Assembly: GCA_964019415.1 (NCBI GenBank)
Contig: OZ025869.1
Location: 6,644,882-6,708,881, forward strand
Reading direction: 5' to 3'
Length of the DNA: 64,000 nucleotides
Source of the DNA: Ianthella basta
Taxonomy: Eukaryota; Porifera; Demospongiae; Verongiida; Ianthellidae
The notes below the pieces were generated by a model. It was given only the letters and a program-made list of their open reading frames with translations. It was not told where the DNA came from and did not search any database. A program made the translations under genes and the position numbers. Shown piece after piece: positions 33,600 through 45,019 of this stretch (positions within the stretch are counted from its first letter, which is position 1; each line of letters opens with the position of its first letter).

Positions 33600-34840
33600 G
33601 CACTTTATCAAACAGCAGTCGACAGTCATAGACAGAAGAAGAGCAAAGCTATCTTGAAGCGGGTGATGATGATTTGGACAGATTAGATAGCTGTCCCTCA
33701 CGTGCCAGCACATCCACACATGACAGCAATAGTGATGACACAGAGGAGGTGGAAGTACCAGTTAAAAGGCAGAAAAATTCACAAAGTCCATAGTTCACAC
33801 ATATGACAGCAACAATGCATCGTGGATACTTGATGCACTGCCAACAACTGCATTACTGACAAGGTGTTGTGGAGTCTCTTGCTGATATTGGGTAGGATCT
33901 GGAAGCCAGCTCGCTTCAAACTTACAGTTGTGTTTCTAACACACATTGTGCAAAGCATGATAGACTAGCAATGGTACGAGCAAATACGGGATCTCTCACA
34001 CTCTTGCTTGCTGAACAGCCTTCCATCTGCACTTCAGCCAACCAAAATGTGGCACATGCACTTAGAAATGAACTGTAGCCTTGTCTTTTGATTCATGTTA
34101 TGTACCCTGTCATGGAGAAATAAATGTGTACAGTCAGAAATATAGTGCTCATCTATTGCAGCACTTTGCCTGATTCTGTGCTTTTGTGCATGCAGTGTTT
34201 AAATAGCTTTTCTAGCTCTTCGGTACTTCTTTGTGGCATTGGTGCTTTGATGTTAAGTGCCACTGCTACTGCCTTGACAGCCTGTGCAGTGCTTGTTGCC
34301 ACTTCCATGTCATCGCATGAAACCTCCCTGAGGATGGCTGTTGCAATGAGCAACTCCAAATTGGTCCATGGACCAGTCTTTGGTTGTTCACCTGTGGCAC
34401 ACATGAACTGTTGCCCCTTTCTGCCTTTCAGCCCTTGTGCCTGATAGTGAAAGTGGGCCCTTGCCCTCTTAGCCTTGGGCAATGCATTGGGCTTTGGCAG
34501 TTTGCCATGCACGTTGCGACAGTTCTTGCACCTGCATCAGTAAGTACATGGCTGAGATGCTCTGTGGCATGGACACCTGGTTGAGTACATTTGCCCTACT
34601 GCGGCACATGGCTCAAAGCATGAATTCAAAGACCTTCCCTCCCCCGTGGAAACATCTCAAAGGAAAAGACAACCATGATCAGGTCTCACGATCATCACAG
34701 TTTGTAAAAACAATAATGTCATTAATACAAACACATCACAATGTGCATGTGCATATAATAGTGACATTGTGCATGTGTGATTAAAGTAAGTATGCAGTAC
34801 CTCCTGGAAACTTCATCAACTTAGGCTGAGTGGTGTGATG
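33600..34840. other. Degraded transposon-like DNA
   Basis: It holds an acidic coding-like tail near 33640-33800 and a minus-strand open frame at 34153-34512 (119 residues, starting MHGKLPKPNALPKAKRARAH). No domain was recognised in that frame. Its predicted helices (ELLIATAILREVSCDDMEVA) could be real, but nothing supports a function. Confidence 0.4.
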
Positions 34841-35263
34841 GCAATGAACGTGATTGTAAGCTTGGTTTGGTTGATTACTATGGTACATGTTACTACCCAC
34901 TCAGAATGGTTACTACATGAGCTTGAGAATCAATCCAGCTATTGGCAGCTCAAACAGTTTCATTCAAGACGTGCACTAGTCCTTGGAAATGACACTGCTG
35001 TCCTAAAATTGTTTTTACGATCAGGAGCAAGCCTACCTCACCATGGACTGTTCAGTCTTGTTCAGTTTTCCAATACCAAAGGCCGCTACGGTGCTGCTGG
35101 GCAGCTATTACATCTTTCACGTTAGCTACCCAAAAGAACATACTGGCTTCTTCACATAATTCCCAAGTTCCCAAGACAGTGGTATGTGAACAGTGGTGGA
35201 CAGACATGGTGAGTGCAACTGAAGAGTACACGAGCTGGTGTTTGACCAAGTTAGGAGTACAGT
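34841..35263 (+). repeat. 420 bp repeat, copy B
   Basis: Second copy of the repeat at 31200-31622, in the same orientation, 3.64 kb downstream. Together the copies flank the PiggyBac relic. An open frame (34835-35125) reads LFLRSGASLPHHGLFSLVQF without a recognised family. Confidence 0.9.
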
Positions 35264-35600
35264 CACCAAGAGCATCCCCACGCCTGGGCCTCTTGCGGTG
35301 GGAGGGGCCTCCAGCACGTCTGCCCAGTTTATGCAGATGAGGCTGGAGGGGGGCCGTGATGGCCGCAGCCGTGCTGCTGTCCAGCAAGGGCAACAAGGAC
35401 AGGAGTAGCTCCACTGCCTCGCGGCAGTGTTCAGTTGCGTCTCCTGAGGTGGGGATTGGTGTGAATATAGCAGAACCACGAGGTCAGCTGCACTACCACA
35501 CGGAGGGAGACCCAGTGCAGCAGCAGGACTAAACTCACTTTCTTCATCCATCGAACAAAGCAGGCAGAGCCAGAAAATGGTGGCCAAGTACCTATCCTAG
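35264..35600 (-). other. Hypothetical minus-strand coding-like stretch
   Basis: GC-richer than its surroundings, with two overlapping minus-strand frames (one from the ATG at 35587: MATIFWLCLLCSMDEESEFS). The start resembles the N-terminus of some transposon-derived proteins, but no domain was recognised. Confidence 0.3.
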
Positions 35601-35716
35601 TCACCTTTAAGGTGGCACATCCAGGATGCTGCTAAGTGTTTATCCTCCATTGGAGGATATGCATGTGTTTCCAGTAGAGTATGTTTACCAATCTTTCGCA
35701 CCACAGTGGTCTGTTG

Positions 35717-36704
35717 TGGCAACACATTTCAAGGCGATATTCCTTCCTTTGATCCTTCCTTCTTTCCTCTCTCTTGAGAAGGACGCAGTGAATTCCTATG
35801 GATAGAGGTGCAGTGGCGGCTGTGCTGAAGGAAGGTGAACAGCGAGTCAGCCGTGTCAGTGGTTATTATACTTTCTAATATTGCAATAATACATTAATAC
35901 GCTTAGGTTTCCATAAAATTGCATGATTGTTGAGGTACAGACAGGTCTCCCCCCAAGGCTATGCTGTAAAGGCCTTCCACTTCGTGTAGAGGTCACCTAA
36001 GGGAGTGCTGTGTGTCAAGCACTAGCTAATCCCAGTACATGCCACCAGTTGTGGTAAGATTTACTACGCATCATGAATCTATTGGAGAAAGTTGAAATAT
36101 GATTACATTACCTCTACTTTCAACCAATTATGCTTTAACCTTTGCTGCACTGCCATACTTTATGCCTGACTCCAGGCACAAGGCAGACAAAAAGAAAGTC
36201 CTCAGCAACAGTATTTCATTATCACCTGAATGCTGAGTCTCTGGTCTGCCTTGAAAGCTATATTGGTGGAAGCAGTTGACCCTTCACTTATCCAAATACT
36301 GGACTGTAAAGGACCGTGTGACTGCCATACAGCCGTGTGAAAGATTACTGAACCTCTTGAACTTCTAGAGGGGAATGACTATTAAGCTGGGTATGGCTCT
36401 GTATCCATATGAATCTGCAGCATAAATCTTCCAGCTAGCCAGCATGTAGCAGAGATACAATCTTAACACACCTAAAATCTATACATCTCAGAATCCATTG
36501 CACTCTATTACTCTCTGACATATCGTTGCAACAGGCTGGAATGATGGCTTTACAATAGGCTTTGAAGCCTAGATGGAACCCCCCAAAAATGCTCTGATCA
36601 ATGAAAACTCAGAAGCTGATCCCAGCATGTTCAGCAGATGAACTCAATTGGCACTGTTGTACAATTGGAGTAACATCATGAAATTGTATGTCCATGATCA
36701 TCAT
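35717..36704. repeat. Long dispersed repeat, copy 1 left part
   Basis: 35717-35800 (CAACACATTTCAAGGCGATA) matches 40591-40670. 36069-36704 matches 41952-42575 with about 20 differences by eye over 630 bases. The repeat is interrupted at 36704 by the RTE-like LINE and resumes at 39960. No protein was recognised in this part. Confidence 0.85.
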
Positions 36705-36817
36705 TAAAATGGCTGACGGGCTGACAACCGTCTAATGGAGTCCGGACATCGACTCTAATAGAGTCATAACATTGACTCTAATAGAGTCATAACATCGACT
36801 CTAAATGTCTACCCTTC

Positions 36818-37837
36818 TTGTCCATCCGTTTCCAACTCCTCTATTCTAACATGGTACTATTTAAGAAGAGTGCGAAGAAGCAACGTTCCACCAGCCGATT
36901 TTCCATTGCAACTTGGAACGTCCGCGGACTATCAGCGAAGGAAAAGAAGGAGCAGTTGGGCAGAGATTGTAGCGCATACGCCCTCAATCTAGTATGCGTA
37001 CAAGAGACAAAAGTCCCAGAGTACGACGAGATCAACCTTTCATCTGGACACAAGTTGATTTTGATGCAGCAAAAGACGGCCAAATATCGTGGTCTTGGCT
37101 TCGTTATTGGGCCCCATCTAATACCACACGTAAGATCCTGGTGGTACGTCAGCGATCGTGTAGCTGTCATCAATATTGCCATCCCTAATCCAGGAGGGAG
37201 GTTCACAGACTGCCGTGTGATCAATGCCTATGGACCCACAATGCAGAAGACAACTGACAACCCTGCACTGAGGGACAGATTCTATGCAGAACTCAGCAGT
37301 GCAGTGACTGCACCATCCCATTTCCAGGTGTTTGTATGTGGTGATTTCAACTCAAAACTGGGGCAGATGACTCTTGAAGATGAGGAGGCTGGGTTAAGTT
37401 GCTGTCTTGGTGTCCATGGCAAGGGCACTCGTAATAGCAATGGTGAAGCACTGATTCAGTTCCTCCTACATCATGGACTGTTTGCAAGCAACACAGCATT
37501 TGAACATGCTAGCCGCCACAAGACCACATGGACTGGGTGGATAAAAGATCGTAATGCCCCCTTACACTCTGAGGCTACTAAACCAGTTTACAACCAAATT
37601 GACTATGTGCTATGCAAGACCAGTGCTAAATCCCTGCTTACTGATGCTCGTTCCTATGGCGGTACTACTTTATCATCTGACCACAAGCCTGTGGTGGCCC
37701 GCCTACAGTTTGCCAACATCCCACTGGTACGGAGGCAAAGTCCCAAGAACTCCAGAGTCTTGTATGATCTCCATCGACTAACTTCTGACACTTCACTACA
37801 GGAAACATATTGCAAGGACTTAGAGAGGACCGTATGA
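36818..37837 (+). CDS. LINE AP-endonuclease region
   Basis: About 340 residues. Motifs of an apurinic endonuclease: ATWNVRGLS, CVQETKV, DRVAVINIAIPN, INAYGPT, VFVCGDFNSKLG, NQIDYVLC and LSSDHKPV. Together these are the catalytic Asn, Glu, Asp and SDH of the family. The frame may start at the ATG at 36818 or at 36851; the latter gives a more usual N-terminus (MVLFKKSAKK). It ends at a stop at 37837, where the RT frame already overlaps. A single base change near 37810-37837 would explain why one ORF appears as two. The enzyme nicks target DNA for target-primed reverse transcription. Confidence 0.9.
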   Translation: MSIRFQLLYSNMVLFKKSAKKQRSTSRFSIATWNVRGLSAKEKKEQLGRDCSAYALNLVCVQETKVPEYDEINLSSGHKLILMQQKTAKYRGLGFVIGPHLIPHVRSWWYVSDRVAVINIAIPNPGGRFTDCRVINAYGPTMQKTTDNPALRDRFYAELSSAVTAPSHFQVFVCGDFNSKLGQMTLEDEEAGLSCCLGVHGKGTRNSNGEALIQFLLHHGLFASNTAFEHASRHKTTWTGWIKDRNAPLHSEATKPVYNQIDYVLCKTSAKSLLTDARSYGGTTLSSDHKPVVARLQFANIPLVRRQSPKNSRVLYDLHRLTSDTSLQETYCKDLERTV

Positions 37838-39891
37838 TCAGAATCCAACCCAGCACTGACCCAAACAAAGCACTAGCTGATATGCTCAATTTGGTCAAAA
37901 CGTCAGCTGAGACAACCATAGGTACCATACCTACGAACAGGACAACACGTTACTGTCAAGACCACCTTGTAGCCTCTTTATCAGAAGAACAAAAGCAACT
38001 GCGCTTACGCATTGAAGCATGCAACGACTCTAACACTCGGAAAGAACTACGCAAGCTGCGCACATGCACATTAAGAAAACTAAACAATCGCCTACGTGAA
38101 GTGGCTTGTCAGAGGGCTGACCAGTTGGCCAGAGACATTGCCTCCACTGATGACAGCCGCCGAATGTTCAAGGCTGTTCAAGCCATCAAATCTACCAAAC
38201 GACCTCCACCTTTGACTGTTCACACCAAGGATGGCAAATGCATTGGCACAGACCAAGGTAAAGCTAACGCCATTAGTGAATGGTTTGCGCAACAGTTCTC
38301 TGATCAATCTGATGAACGACTGAACCCTTTCATTGGCAGTCCACGTCCACTGAATCAACCAGTTACAGCTGCTGAAGTTGCAAAGGCACTTGGATCTCTC
38401 AACAATGGACAAGCCTCAGGTCCCGACAGCATCAGTAATGAATTGTTGAAGTATGCTGCCAGTGTAATATCCACACCCCTCGCTAACATCATTAACATGA
38501 TGTTTGAGCAACACATTGCGTTAGACTCCCTGGGTAAAGGCATTTTAATAGCCCTGCCTAAGCCTAGGAAGCCACTGGGCCCTCTATCCAGCCTACGCCC
38601 CATTGTACTTCTAAACTGCACCAGAAAGGTCATCTCTCTTGTTGCTCTTCACCGTATACGAGAGAAAGTAAACATCTTCACTGGTGCCTCTCAAGGGGGC
38701 TTCAAACAGGGCCGCAGTTGTGCAGACTTAGTCTGGGCACAGCGTATGCTCATAGCCACAGTACAATGCCGTCAGTGGGGTTTCCATAAGATGGGCATCG
38801 ATATGTCCCGTGCATTTGACACCATCAACAGAAGTAAAGCACTGGAAGTCCTAAACATGGCTGGATGCAATGAAGATGACCATCGGTTGGTCAGAGCTCT
38901 ATTGGCCAACACACATCTAACTGTCAGAGTCAAAGGCACACAGTCAGCTTGGTTCGAAACATCCATTGGGTCCCCTCAAGGGGACTCACTGTCCCCTGTA
39001 CTCTTCACTTGCTATCTTGCAGCTGCCCTACGCAAAGTTCGGGAGAGTACATCATGGCTGAACCCCCCTGTATCAGATCTAGGAATGCCCCTGGAGTGGG
39101 AATATGCAGATGATGTTGACTTCACCAATAATGAAAGAGAACCATTAGACCTCCTACTTCCAACAGCATGCAACATCCTTCGGGATTGGAACCTGCTAGT
39201 GAACGAATCAAAGACAGAGTTCACACACATCCATCTAGCAGATGCAGATCAGAAGGACAATAATGGCAAAGCTGTTTGTGGTAATGAACAATGGCGTAAT
39301 AGCAGATCCCTTGGGTCACTTTTATGCAGCAGTGCAGATGTATTTCACCGATGCAGTCTTGGCACTGCAGCATTCCACTCACTCTGGGCCATGTGGTTGA
39401 GGCATCCCCTCATCACACTACAGAGAAGGCTGCGGATATACAATGCGGTAGTGGTGTCCATAATGTTGTACAACTGTGGCAGCTGGGCAGTACCCCAGTC
39501 AGTCCTCGGCCATTTGGACAAATGCCATCGGCGCCACCTCAGATCCATATTAGGCATCCGCTGGCCTACCACCATCTCAAATGAGCACCTTTACATCAGG
39601 TGTGATGCACGACCACTATCAGAGTTGGTGACAGAAGCACGTTGGCGGATGACAGGGCATGTATTGTGCATGGCAACAGACACTCCAGCCCAACTAGCGA
39701 TGCGGTTTGCCTTACAGGGAGCCATGGAGTACAAGGGGAGACGTGGACGACATCAGACAAATCTCCTTGAGACCATCCGAGCTGATCTCAGCAAACACCA
39801 ACTGAAGTTGCAGTGTGAAGCAGACATCAAAACCCTGACAGAGCAGGCAACCGATAAGAACAAATGGAGAGCACTAGGACAAAAGGACTGA
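37810..39891 (+). CDS. LINE reverse transcriptase region
   Basis: About 690 residues in one open frame. RT blocks in order: GPDSISNELLKYAA, LRPIVLLNCTRKVISLVALH, GASQGGFKQGRSCADLVWAQ, KMGIDMSRAFDTINRSKALE, SIGSPQGDSLSPVLF, EWEYADDVDFTNN (catalytic YADD), and a post-RT segment with HRRHLRSILGIRWPTTISNE. The C-terminus contains ARWRMTGHVLCM and RRGRHQTNLLETI, as in RTE elements. All catalytic aspartates are present. It continues the endonuclease ORF after the frame break, so it belongs to one polyprotein. An intact RT this long points to a recent insertion. Confidence 0.9.
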   Translation: MQGLREDRMIRIQPSTDPNKALADMLNLVKTSAETTIGTIPTNRTTRYCQDHLVASLSEEQKQLRLRIEACNDSNTRKELRKLRTCTLRKLNNRLREVACQRADQLARDIASTDDSRRMFKAVQAIKSTKRPPPLTVHTKDGKCIGTDQGKANAISEWFAQQFSDQSDERLNPFIGSPRPLNQPVTAAEVAKALGSLNNGQASGPDSISNELLKYAASVISTPLANIINMMFEQHIALDSLGKGILIALPKPRKPLGPLSSLRPIVLLNCTRKVISLVALHRIREKVNIFTGASQGGFKQGRSCADLVWAQRMLIATVQCRQWGFHKMGIDMSRAFDTINRSKALEVLNMAGCNEDDHRLVRALLANTHLTVRVKGTQSAWFETSIGSPQGDSLSPVLFTCYLAAALRKVRESTSWLNPPVSDLGMPLEWEYADDVDFTNNEREPLDLLLPTACNILRDWNLLVNESKTEFTHIHLADADQKDNNGKAVCGNEQWRNSRSLGSLLCSSADVFHRCSLGTAAFHSLWAMWLRHPLITLQRRLRIYNAVVVSIMLYNCGSWAVPQSVLGHLDKCHRRHLRSILGIRWPTTISNEHLYIRCDARPLSELVTEARWRMTGHVLCMATDTPAQLAMRFALQGAMEYKGRRGRHQTNLLETIRADLSKHQLKLQCEADIKTLTEQATDKNKWRALGQKD

Positions 39892-39959
39892 TTGCAACAC
39901 TAATTACACTAACACTGTTATTATTGTTTGCAGAAACCAGTTTCTAATAATAATAATAA

Positions 39960-40112
39960 ATGATCATCATGGCCACTCATGTTACTTCGGGGTCATTACA
40001 TCCCAGGGCATTTAGCAATAATTTTCGATTTTGAAGTCTGGCCTAACTGCATTTGCCACTTGAGAGTTGCAGTTGAAGATACACAGAAGCAGTTCTTGTC
40101 AAGACATTCTTT
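39960..40112. repeat. Long dispersed repeat, copy 1 right part
   Basis: Matches 42576-42711, from the target-site duplication through TTGAAGTCTGGCCTAACTG to CTTGTCAAGAC. It joins to the left part across the LINE insertion. Confidence 0.85.
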
Positions 40113-40233
40113 GTTGTCTCATTATCCTTTTCATCCACTCCTTGACATTTGTAATTGCCTCAGTTGTAATCTTCAACGTTGGACCTCTTGCACACAGTGT
40201 TGACTTACAGAACTCTGCGTTGTCAACCTAGTT

Positions 40234-40515
40234 ATGCCGAATTTTAGGTGGCCCCTGCTCTATCATGATCTCTCCCTGGCGAAAGATGTGATTTCCATCC
40301 GTCCTGAGAAAACTTCTGACTGGGACGCAATTGCAGCTAAGCTGAGTACACTATTCTCGACAGATGCTAAGCCTGTTTCGATAAAAGGAAGAGCTTGCCA
40401 TGAAAGGCTTGATCTACTTCTGAAAAAGGTGCAGGGAGGAAGATTCCAAAACTTTGAAATGGTTTGTCACTGTGTATCAGTGTGGGCAGGCATGATTATC
40501 AGATTTCGGCCATGA
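40234..40515 (+). pseudogene. Myb/SANT-like exon fragment
   Basis: After the acceptor AATTTTAG the frame reads RWPLLYHDLSLAKDVISIRP, EKTSDWDAIAAKLSTLFSTD and SIKGRACHERLDLLLKKVQG. It is the same exon as at 19764-19975 but with an open frame through the domain. It lies inside the dispersed repeat, so it is probably part of a transposon gene. No following exon was found. Confidence 0.5.
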
Positions 40516-40590
40516 ATTTTGCCTATAGATCCGGCACTGAAGAGGAATACAGTTAGCTCCATCAGTTACTTGAAGATATATCTTCATATG

Positions 40591-41951
40591 TGGCAACACA
40601 TTTCAAGGCGATATTCCTTCCTTCGATCCTTCTTTCCTCTCTCGAGAAGGACACAGTTAATTCCTATGAGGTGAGCAGCGAGTCAGTAGTGTCAGTGGGT
40701 TTTAGACAGTACTTGGAATGATTGGCTTCTGTGCCACTTCCATTTCTACTGTCCAAAGTGTGTTCTTGTGAAATGTAGCACTTGCACTCAGCATAGGAAT
40801 TAGTGAGAGTATCTAGCTGGAGGGGGGGGGGGGGGGGGCGACCTTTAAGAGGACGCCTTAGAATTGCACTTAGCTCCGGATAGAGGGACAAAGGTAAGGC
40901 AGTTCTGTGATTTCAAGATGCCAGTGCCAGCATTGTACAAGCCGCAGCATTCCATGACATTGTACATGGATAGATGGTGCAGTGTGTGCATGGATACCAA
41001 TGCATACAGCATGCACATGGTCCCGTACAAATGGCATGGGGAATGCATCATGGCACATCTGACAATGTACCATGCCATGATCCATCCATCATGCATGGAT
41101 GAATCCATCTATGCCTCTGTCCATGCATGATTAGAGAGAGAGGGAGAGAGAGAGGCAGTCCAGACTTTTTTTAATGGCATTTGCCCCAACACCTGCTTAC
41201 AACGCTCTCATCTCAATGTACACATGGCATGATCCATTGTGTGGACATGCCAAGATGCACAGGAGCGGGTGGGGGGCCTGAGGGTGCCAGCATTGTACAA
41301 GCCGCAGCATCCCATTACAGGGTAGTTATAACATGAAACCACTAATATAGCCGCTAACTTTGCACCTTTTTGAAACTGTTGGATTCACATGGCTGGTCAC
41401 AGCGTAGGATGTAGGAAGTGTCAACAGCTTCAGCAAATCCTTTTCATACTGGTTCACACTTAGGCCGATTCCCACACTCCACACACCATTGCCAAGGTTT
41501 AGGTGGATAGATTTGCACCATCTTTTCAAATTTGTAATAAAACATACAGTTGAGATGTCAGAGTCTATCAATTCTATACATAAATGGCCAAGTACATGCA
41601 ACTGGATGAGACATCATTGCATTCTACACTTACTTTAGCTTGACAACAAGTCGGCTATTGAAATTTTGCAATCATTACTTAACTTCATCTCCTTTTTTCA
41701 ACCATGATAGGATGTTCATAATCAGATGATGTTCTTTCTAACCACATGAATACGCTTATACTGTCTTTCTCCACCGCCCCTGATGCTACTCATGTGGATG
41801 TACTCTTTCTGTTATTAGTTGCAAATGGATATGCAGAGAACTATGCCAGAATCTTCCATGTGGTCACCAAGATCATTTCACTGGTTCATCTGGAGTCCAC
41901 GCACAATTATACTTTAAGACGTGTCTCAAAGAAGGGGGCAAGTTCTTGGAG
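40591..41951. other. Copy 2 of the dispersed repeat, variable left part
   Basis: Opens with the match to 35717. It then contains a G run at 40822-40838, a (GA)n run near 41131 and a 26 base direct repeat (GCCAGCATTGTACAAGCCGC plus CAGCAT context) at about 40923 and 41285. Between them lies ATGCATGG-rich, partly palindromic DNA. No gene. Confidence 0.55.
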
Positions 41952-42711
41952 ATGAATCTATTGAAGAAAGTTGAAATATTATTACATTATCTCTACTTTC
42001 AACCAATTATGCTTTAACCTTTGCTGCACTGCCATACTTTATGCCTGACTCCAGGCACATAGCAGACAAAAAAAAGTCCTCAACAACAGTATTTCATTAT
42101 CACCTGAATGCTGAGTCTCTGGTCTGCCTTGAAAGCTATATTGGTGGAAGCAGTTGACCCTTCACTTATCCAAATACTGGACTGTAAAGGACCGTGTGAC
42201 TGCCATACAGCCGTGTGAAAGATTACTGAACCTCTTGAACTTCTAAGAGGGAATGGCAATCAAGCTGGGTATGGCTCTGTATCCATATGAATCTGCAGCA
42301 TAAATCTTCCAGCTAGCCAGCATGTAGCAGAGATACAATCTTAACACACCTAAAATCTATACATCTCAGAATCCATTGCACTCTATTACTCTCTGACATA
42401 TCATTGCAACAGGCTGGAATGATGGCTTTACAATAGGCTTTGAAGCCTAGATGGAACCCCCCAAAGATGCTCTGATCAACGAAAACTCAGAAGCTGATCC
42501 CAGCATGTTCAGCAGATGAACTCAATTGGCACTGTTGTACAATTGACGTAACATCATGAAATGATATGTCTGTGATCATCATGACCACTTCGGGTCAATA
42601 CATCCCAGGACATTTAGTAACAATTTTCAATTTTGAAGTCTGGCCTAACTGTGTTCGCCAACTGAGAGTTGCAGTTGAAGATACACAGAAGTGTTTTTTG
42701 TCAAGACTAGC
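41952..42711. repeat. Long dispersed repeat, copy 2 with empty LINE site
   Basis: Uninterrupted version of 36069-36704 joined to 39960-40112. At 42572-42582 it reads GTGATCATCATG, where copy 1 has the duplicated ATGATCATCAT and 3255 bases of LINE. This is a pre-insertion allele in paralogous form. Confidence 0.9.
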
Positions 42712-45010
42712 TAGGTAAACTAAGGTACCAAAAACATATATGGACAGCACTATGGACAGGAACACTTAATCTATTTTGTAGCCATTGCTGCACATCGTAC
42801 TATAGCATCTTTTCACCAATTTAAAATGGAAGCAGAGATTAAAGTTGAACAATGCTGATCCTACGTACATAAAGTGAATGCAACCATGAGAGAGAAAGAC
42901 GGGTTCCATGAGAATACTGCTACTCGGAATGAAGCAGCTAAAATCAGTGACACTCTTGCTGCAAAAGGAATATTGGCTGGCAACTCTCTCACCAGCATGC
43001 TGTCTAGAGAGTGAAAAATGATGGGACTTTTCTACAGATCATGTCATGTACCTGATCTCATGCATGCCCCCTTTAGGAATTGCCATGAGAGGGAAGGGTG
43101 ATGAAAACTGACAGAAATCTCCAGCAATGCCTTGCCAATAGCCCTAACTTCATTGCAAGTGGAGAATAGTTACGAGTACTGACATACAGAAAGTGGGCAT
43201 TTTATGTTGTGACTGATGGCAGGACAGCTCCAGATGTCCCCCTTCATGACTGCAATTTAAACCTACAGCTGACTACAACAGAGAGCAAGTCACCCCAATC
43301 TTTTGACAGGAGACCCATAAGCACATGAAAAATATTTGGGCAGCAGACACTGAGGAGAGCAGCAAGACTCTTCTATAAGTACTTCCTTTATTTTTGGAAA
43401 GTGACAAATTAACTACTACTCAGAGTAGGCATTGCCACGAGGGGAGCAACAGCAAAGCAGACATCTTTCTTGAATTATGAAACTACTCCAGCTCACCAAC
43501 TAAACCTTATGGTAATGTTTTGCTTAAATCCTTCTCATCTACTCCCTCGAATGGCGTCTATATGGGCGGCAGTGCCTTGACAAGGAGCAGGCTCAACATA
43601 TCTCACTTCACTTGTCAGCCAATACAGAGAGAGCTACAAATATCAGTGGGTGCAATGAGTTACATAAAGGCTATGCCTACAGAAGAGATAGATGCAGCGT
43701 CTACAGATAGTTAGCAAAGGCAAAAGGTAGCTTGAACGGACCACATATTTAATCAAGACTTTTGTCATGAATAAAACCAGTCTAATAGCTATCTCCATAA
43801 ATGATCACATTCATCTCTACTCCATTTTGCCGAGTGAAAGATGTCCACCTGTAAGACGCTGTCATTGTGCCAAAGCCGAAAGAGTAGAACAGAAGCAACA
43901 ATGGTGGTGCAAGCTCAGAAACAAGGATAGAGATTACACAGGGGAGCATTAGCCTGTGCAGTTATCACATATAGGCACAGACGTGCACATACAGAGAGAG
44001 GGAGGGTGAGAGATAACACTCAGTGACGAAGCTACATTCTATACCGGCATATTTAGCTTCGTTTTCCCATGAGACGCGCCAGTCCTAATTATTCTACCAG
44101 TCAACAGTTCATAGAAACTCAGAAACACTGAGGTCCAATTCTGTTGAACATTGATCCAGCAATAGACACTCAACAACAGAGGGCTGATGATGCTTAAAGC
44201 CAGCATCTGTCAACTCTTAGACATATTCTCAATTTCACCATCACGTGGCTCCAAACTAAGCTTCAGCCACTTGCAAAACGTGCATGAACAGACTGCAACT
44301 TAGCCACTTCAGCAGACACAGGTCAGTAGTACCAACCAAGGCCAATAGTGACCTGAACCTCCTACTGCTAAACATGTGGTTAATGTGGTCCATGTGGTTA
44401 AAGCCACCACCTACTTGTGCCCCAGAATCGAAGTCAATTTGCGGAGGTCTGCCTTTATTTCCTTTCAAGAAATAACATGATCATGGAAGACTACCACCCA
44501 CATTAAGGTGAGGCAATGGCAGCAGATTCTGAGATGTTTGGTGGGAAAAAACATAGATCTATGGAAAAACATACACACAGCCCTACTGGGGTTGATCGCC
44601 TCCACCACAGCCAAGAGTGACCTGTGGGAGTGGGTACAGAGAAGACTACGGTGACAGTGCCGCATTCACCCACACGCAATCTAGCATCCTACATGGACTC
44701 AACAGTCACCAGTGTGCACGTTAAACAATTAACATATTGATACTACGAACTGTTGACTCTCTTGGGGTACATAATTTACAGCGCTTACCGCGTTAACAAC
44801 GACGATTGATCTGTGCTGCTCCATTTGTCTAAGGTACGGCAAGAAGAGTGAACGCTTTGGAGGCGAGAGGTCAATTCAACAATCTGATGGAGATGTCCAC
44901 TAGTCTTCATTAAGACAGTTAGCTGTTGACTGCCAGTGTTGAAGGATAGTGTGTCACAGAGCGTGAGCCGGCTTTTCCAACTCCACAAGATATTTCAAGT
45001 GGACGTCAAC
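42712..45010. other. Stretch without recognised genes
   Basis: Several short open frames lack domain signals. Coding-like pieces such as the stretch around 42880-43010 (KDGFHENTATRNEAAKISDT) might be remnants of a transposon gene; no family could be assigned. Confidence 0.35.
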
Positions 45011-45019
45011 ATAATAAAA

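Larger units (their letters stand above)
36705..39959 (+). mobile_element. RTE-like LINE, near full length
   Basis: 3255 bases flanked by an 11 base target-site duplication ATGATCATCAT (36694-36704 and 39960-39970). The 5' end has three tandem units built on the palindrome GACTCTAATAGAGTC. The 3' end is a short UTR and an AAT microsatellite tail. Size, an endonuclease plus RT without extra domains, and the tail fit the RTE/Proto2 group; the clade call is by pattern only. One frameshift between the endonuclease and RT parts is the only break I can see. Confidence 0.9.

Noticed and set aside
40950-41110. ATGCATGG palindromic cluster as a regulatory array
   Set aside because: Such words are common throughout the window. 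No spacing rule or conserved unit was found.
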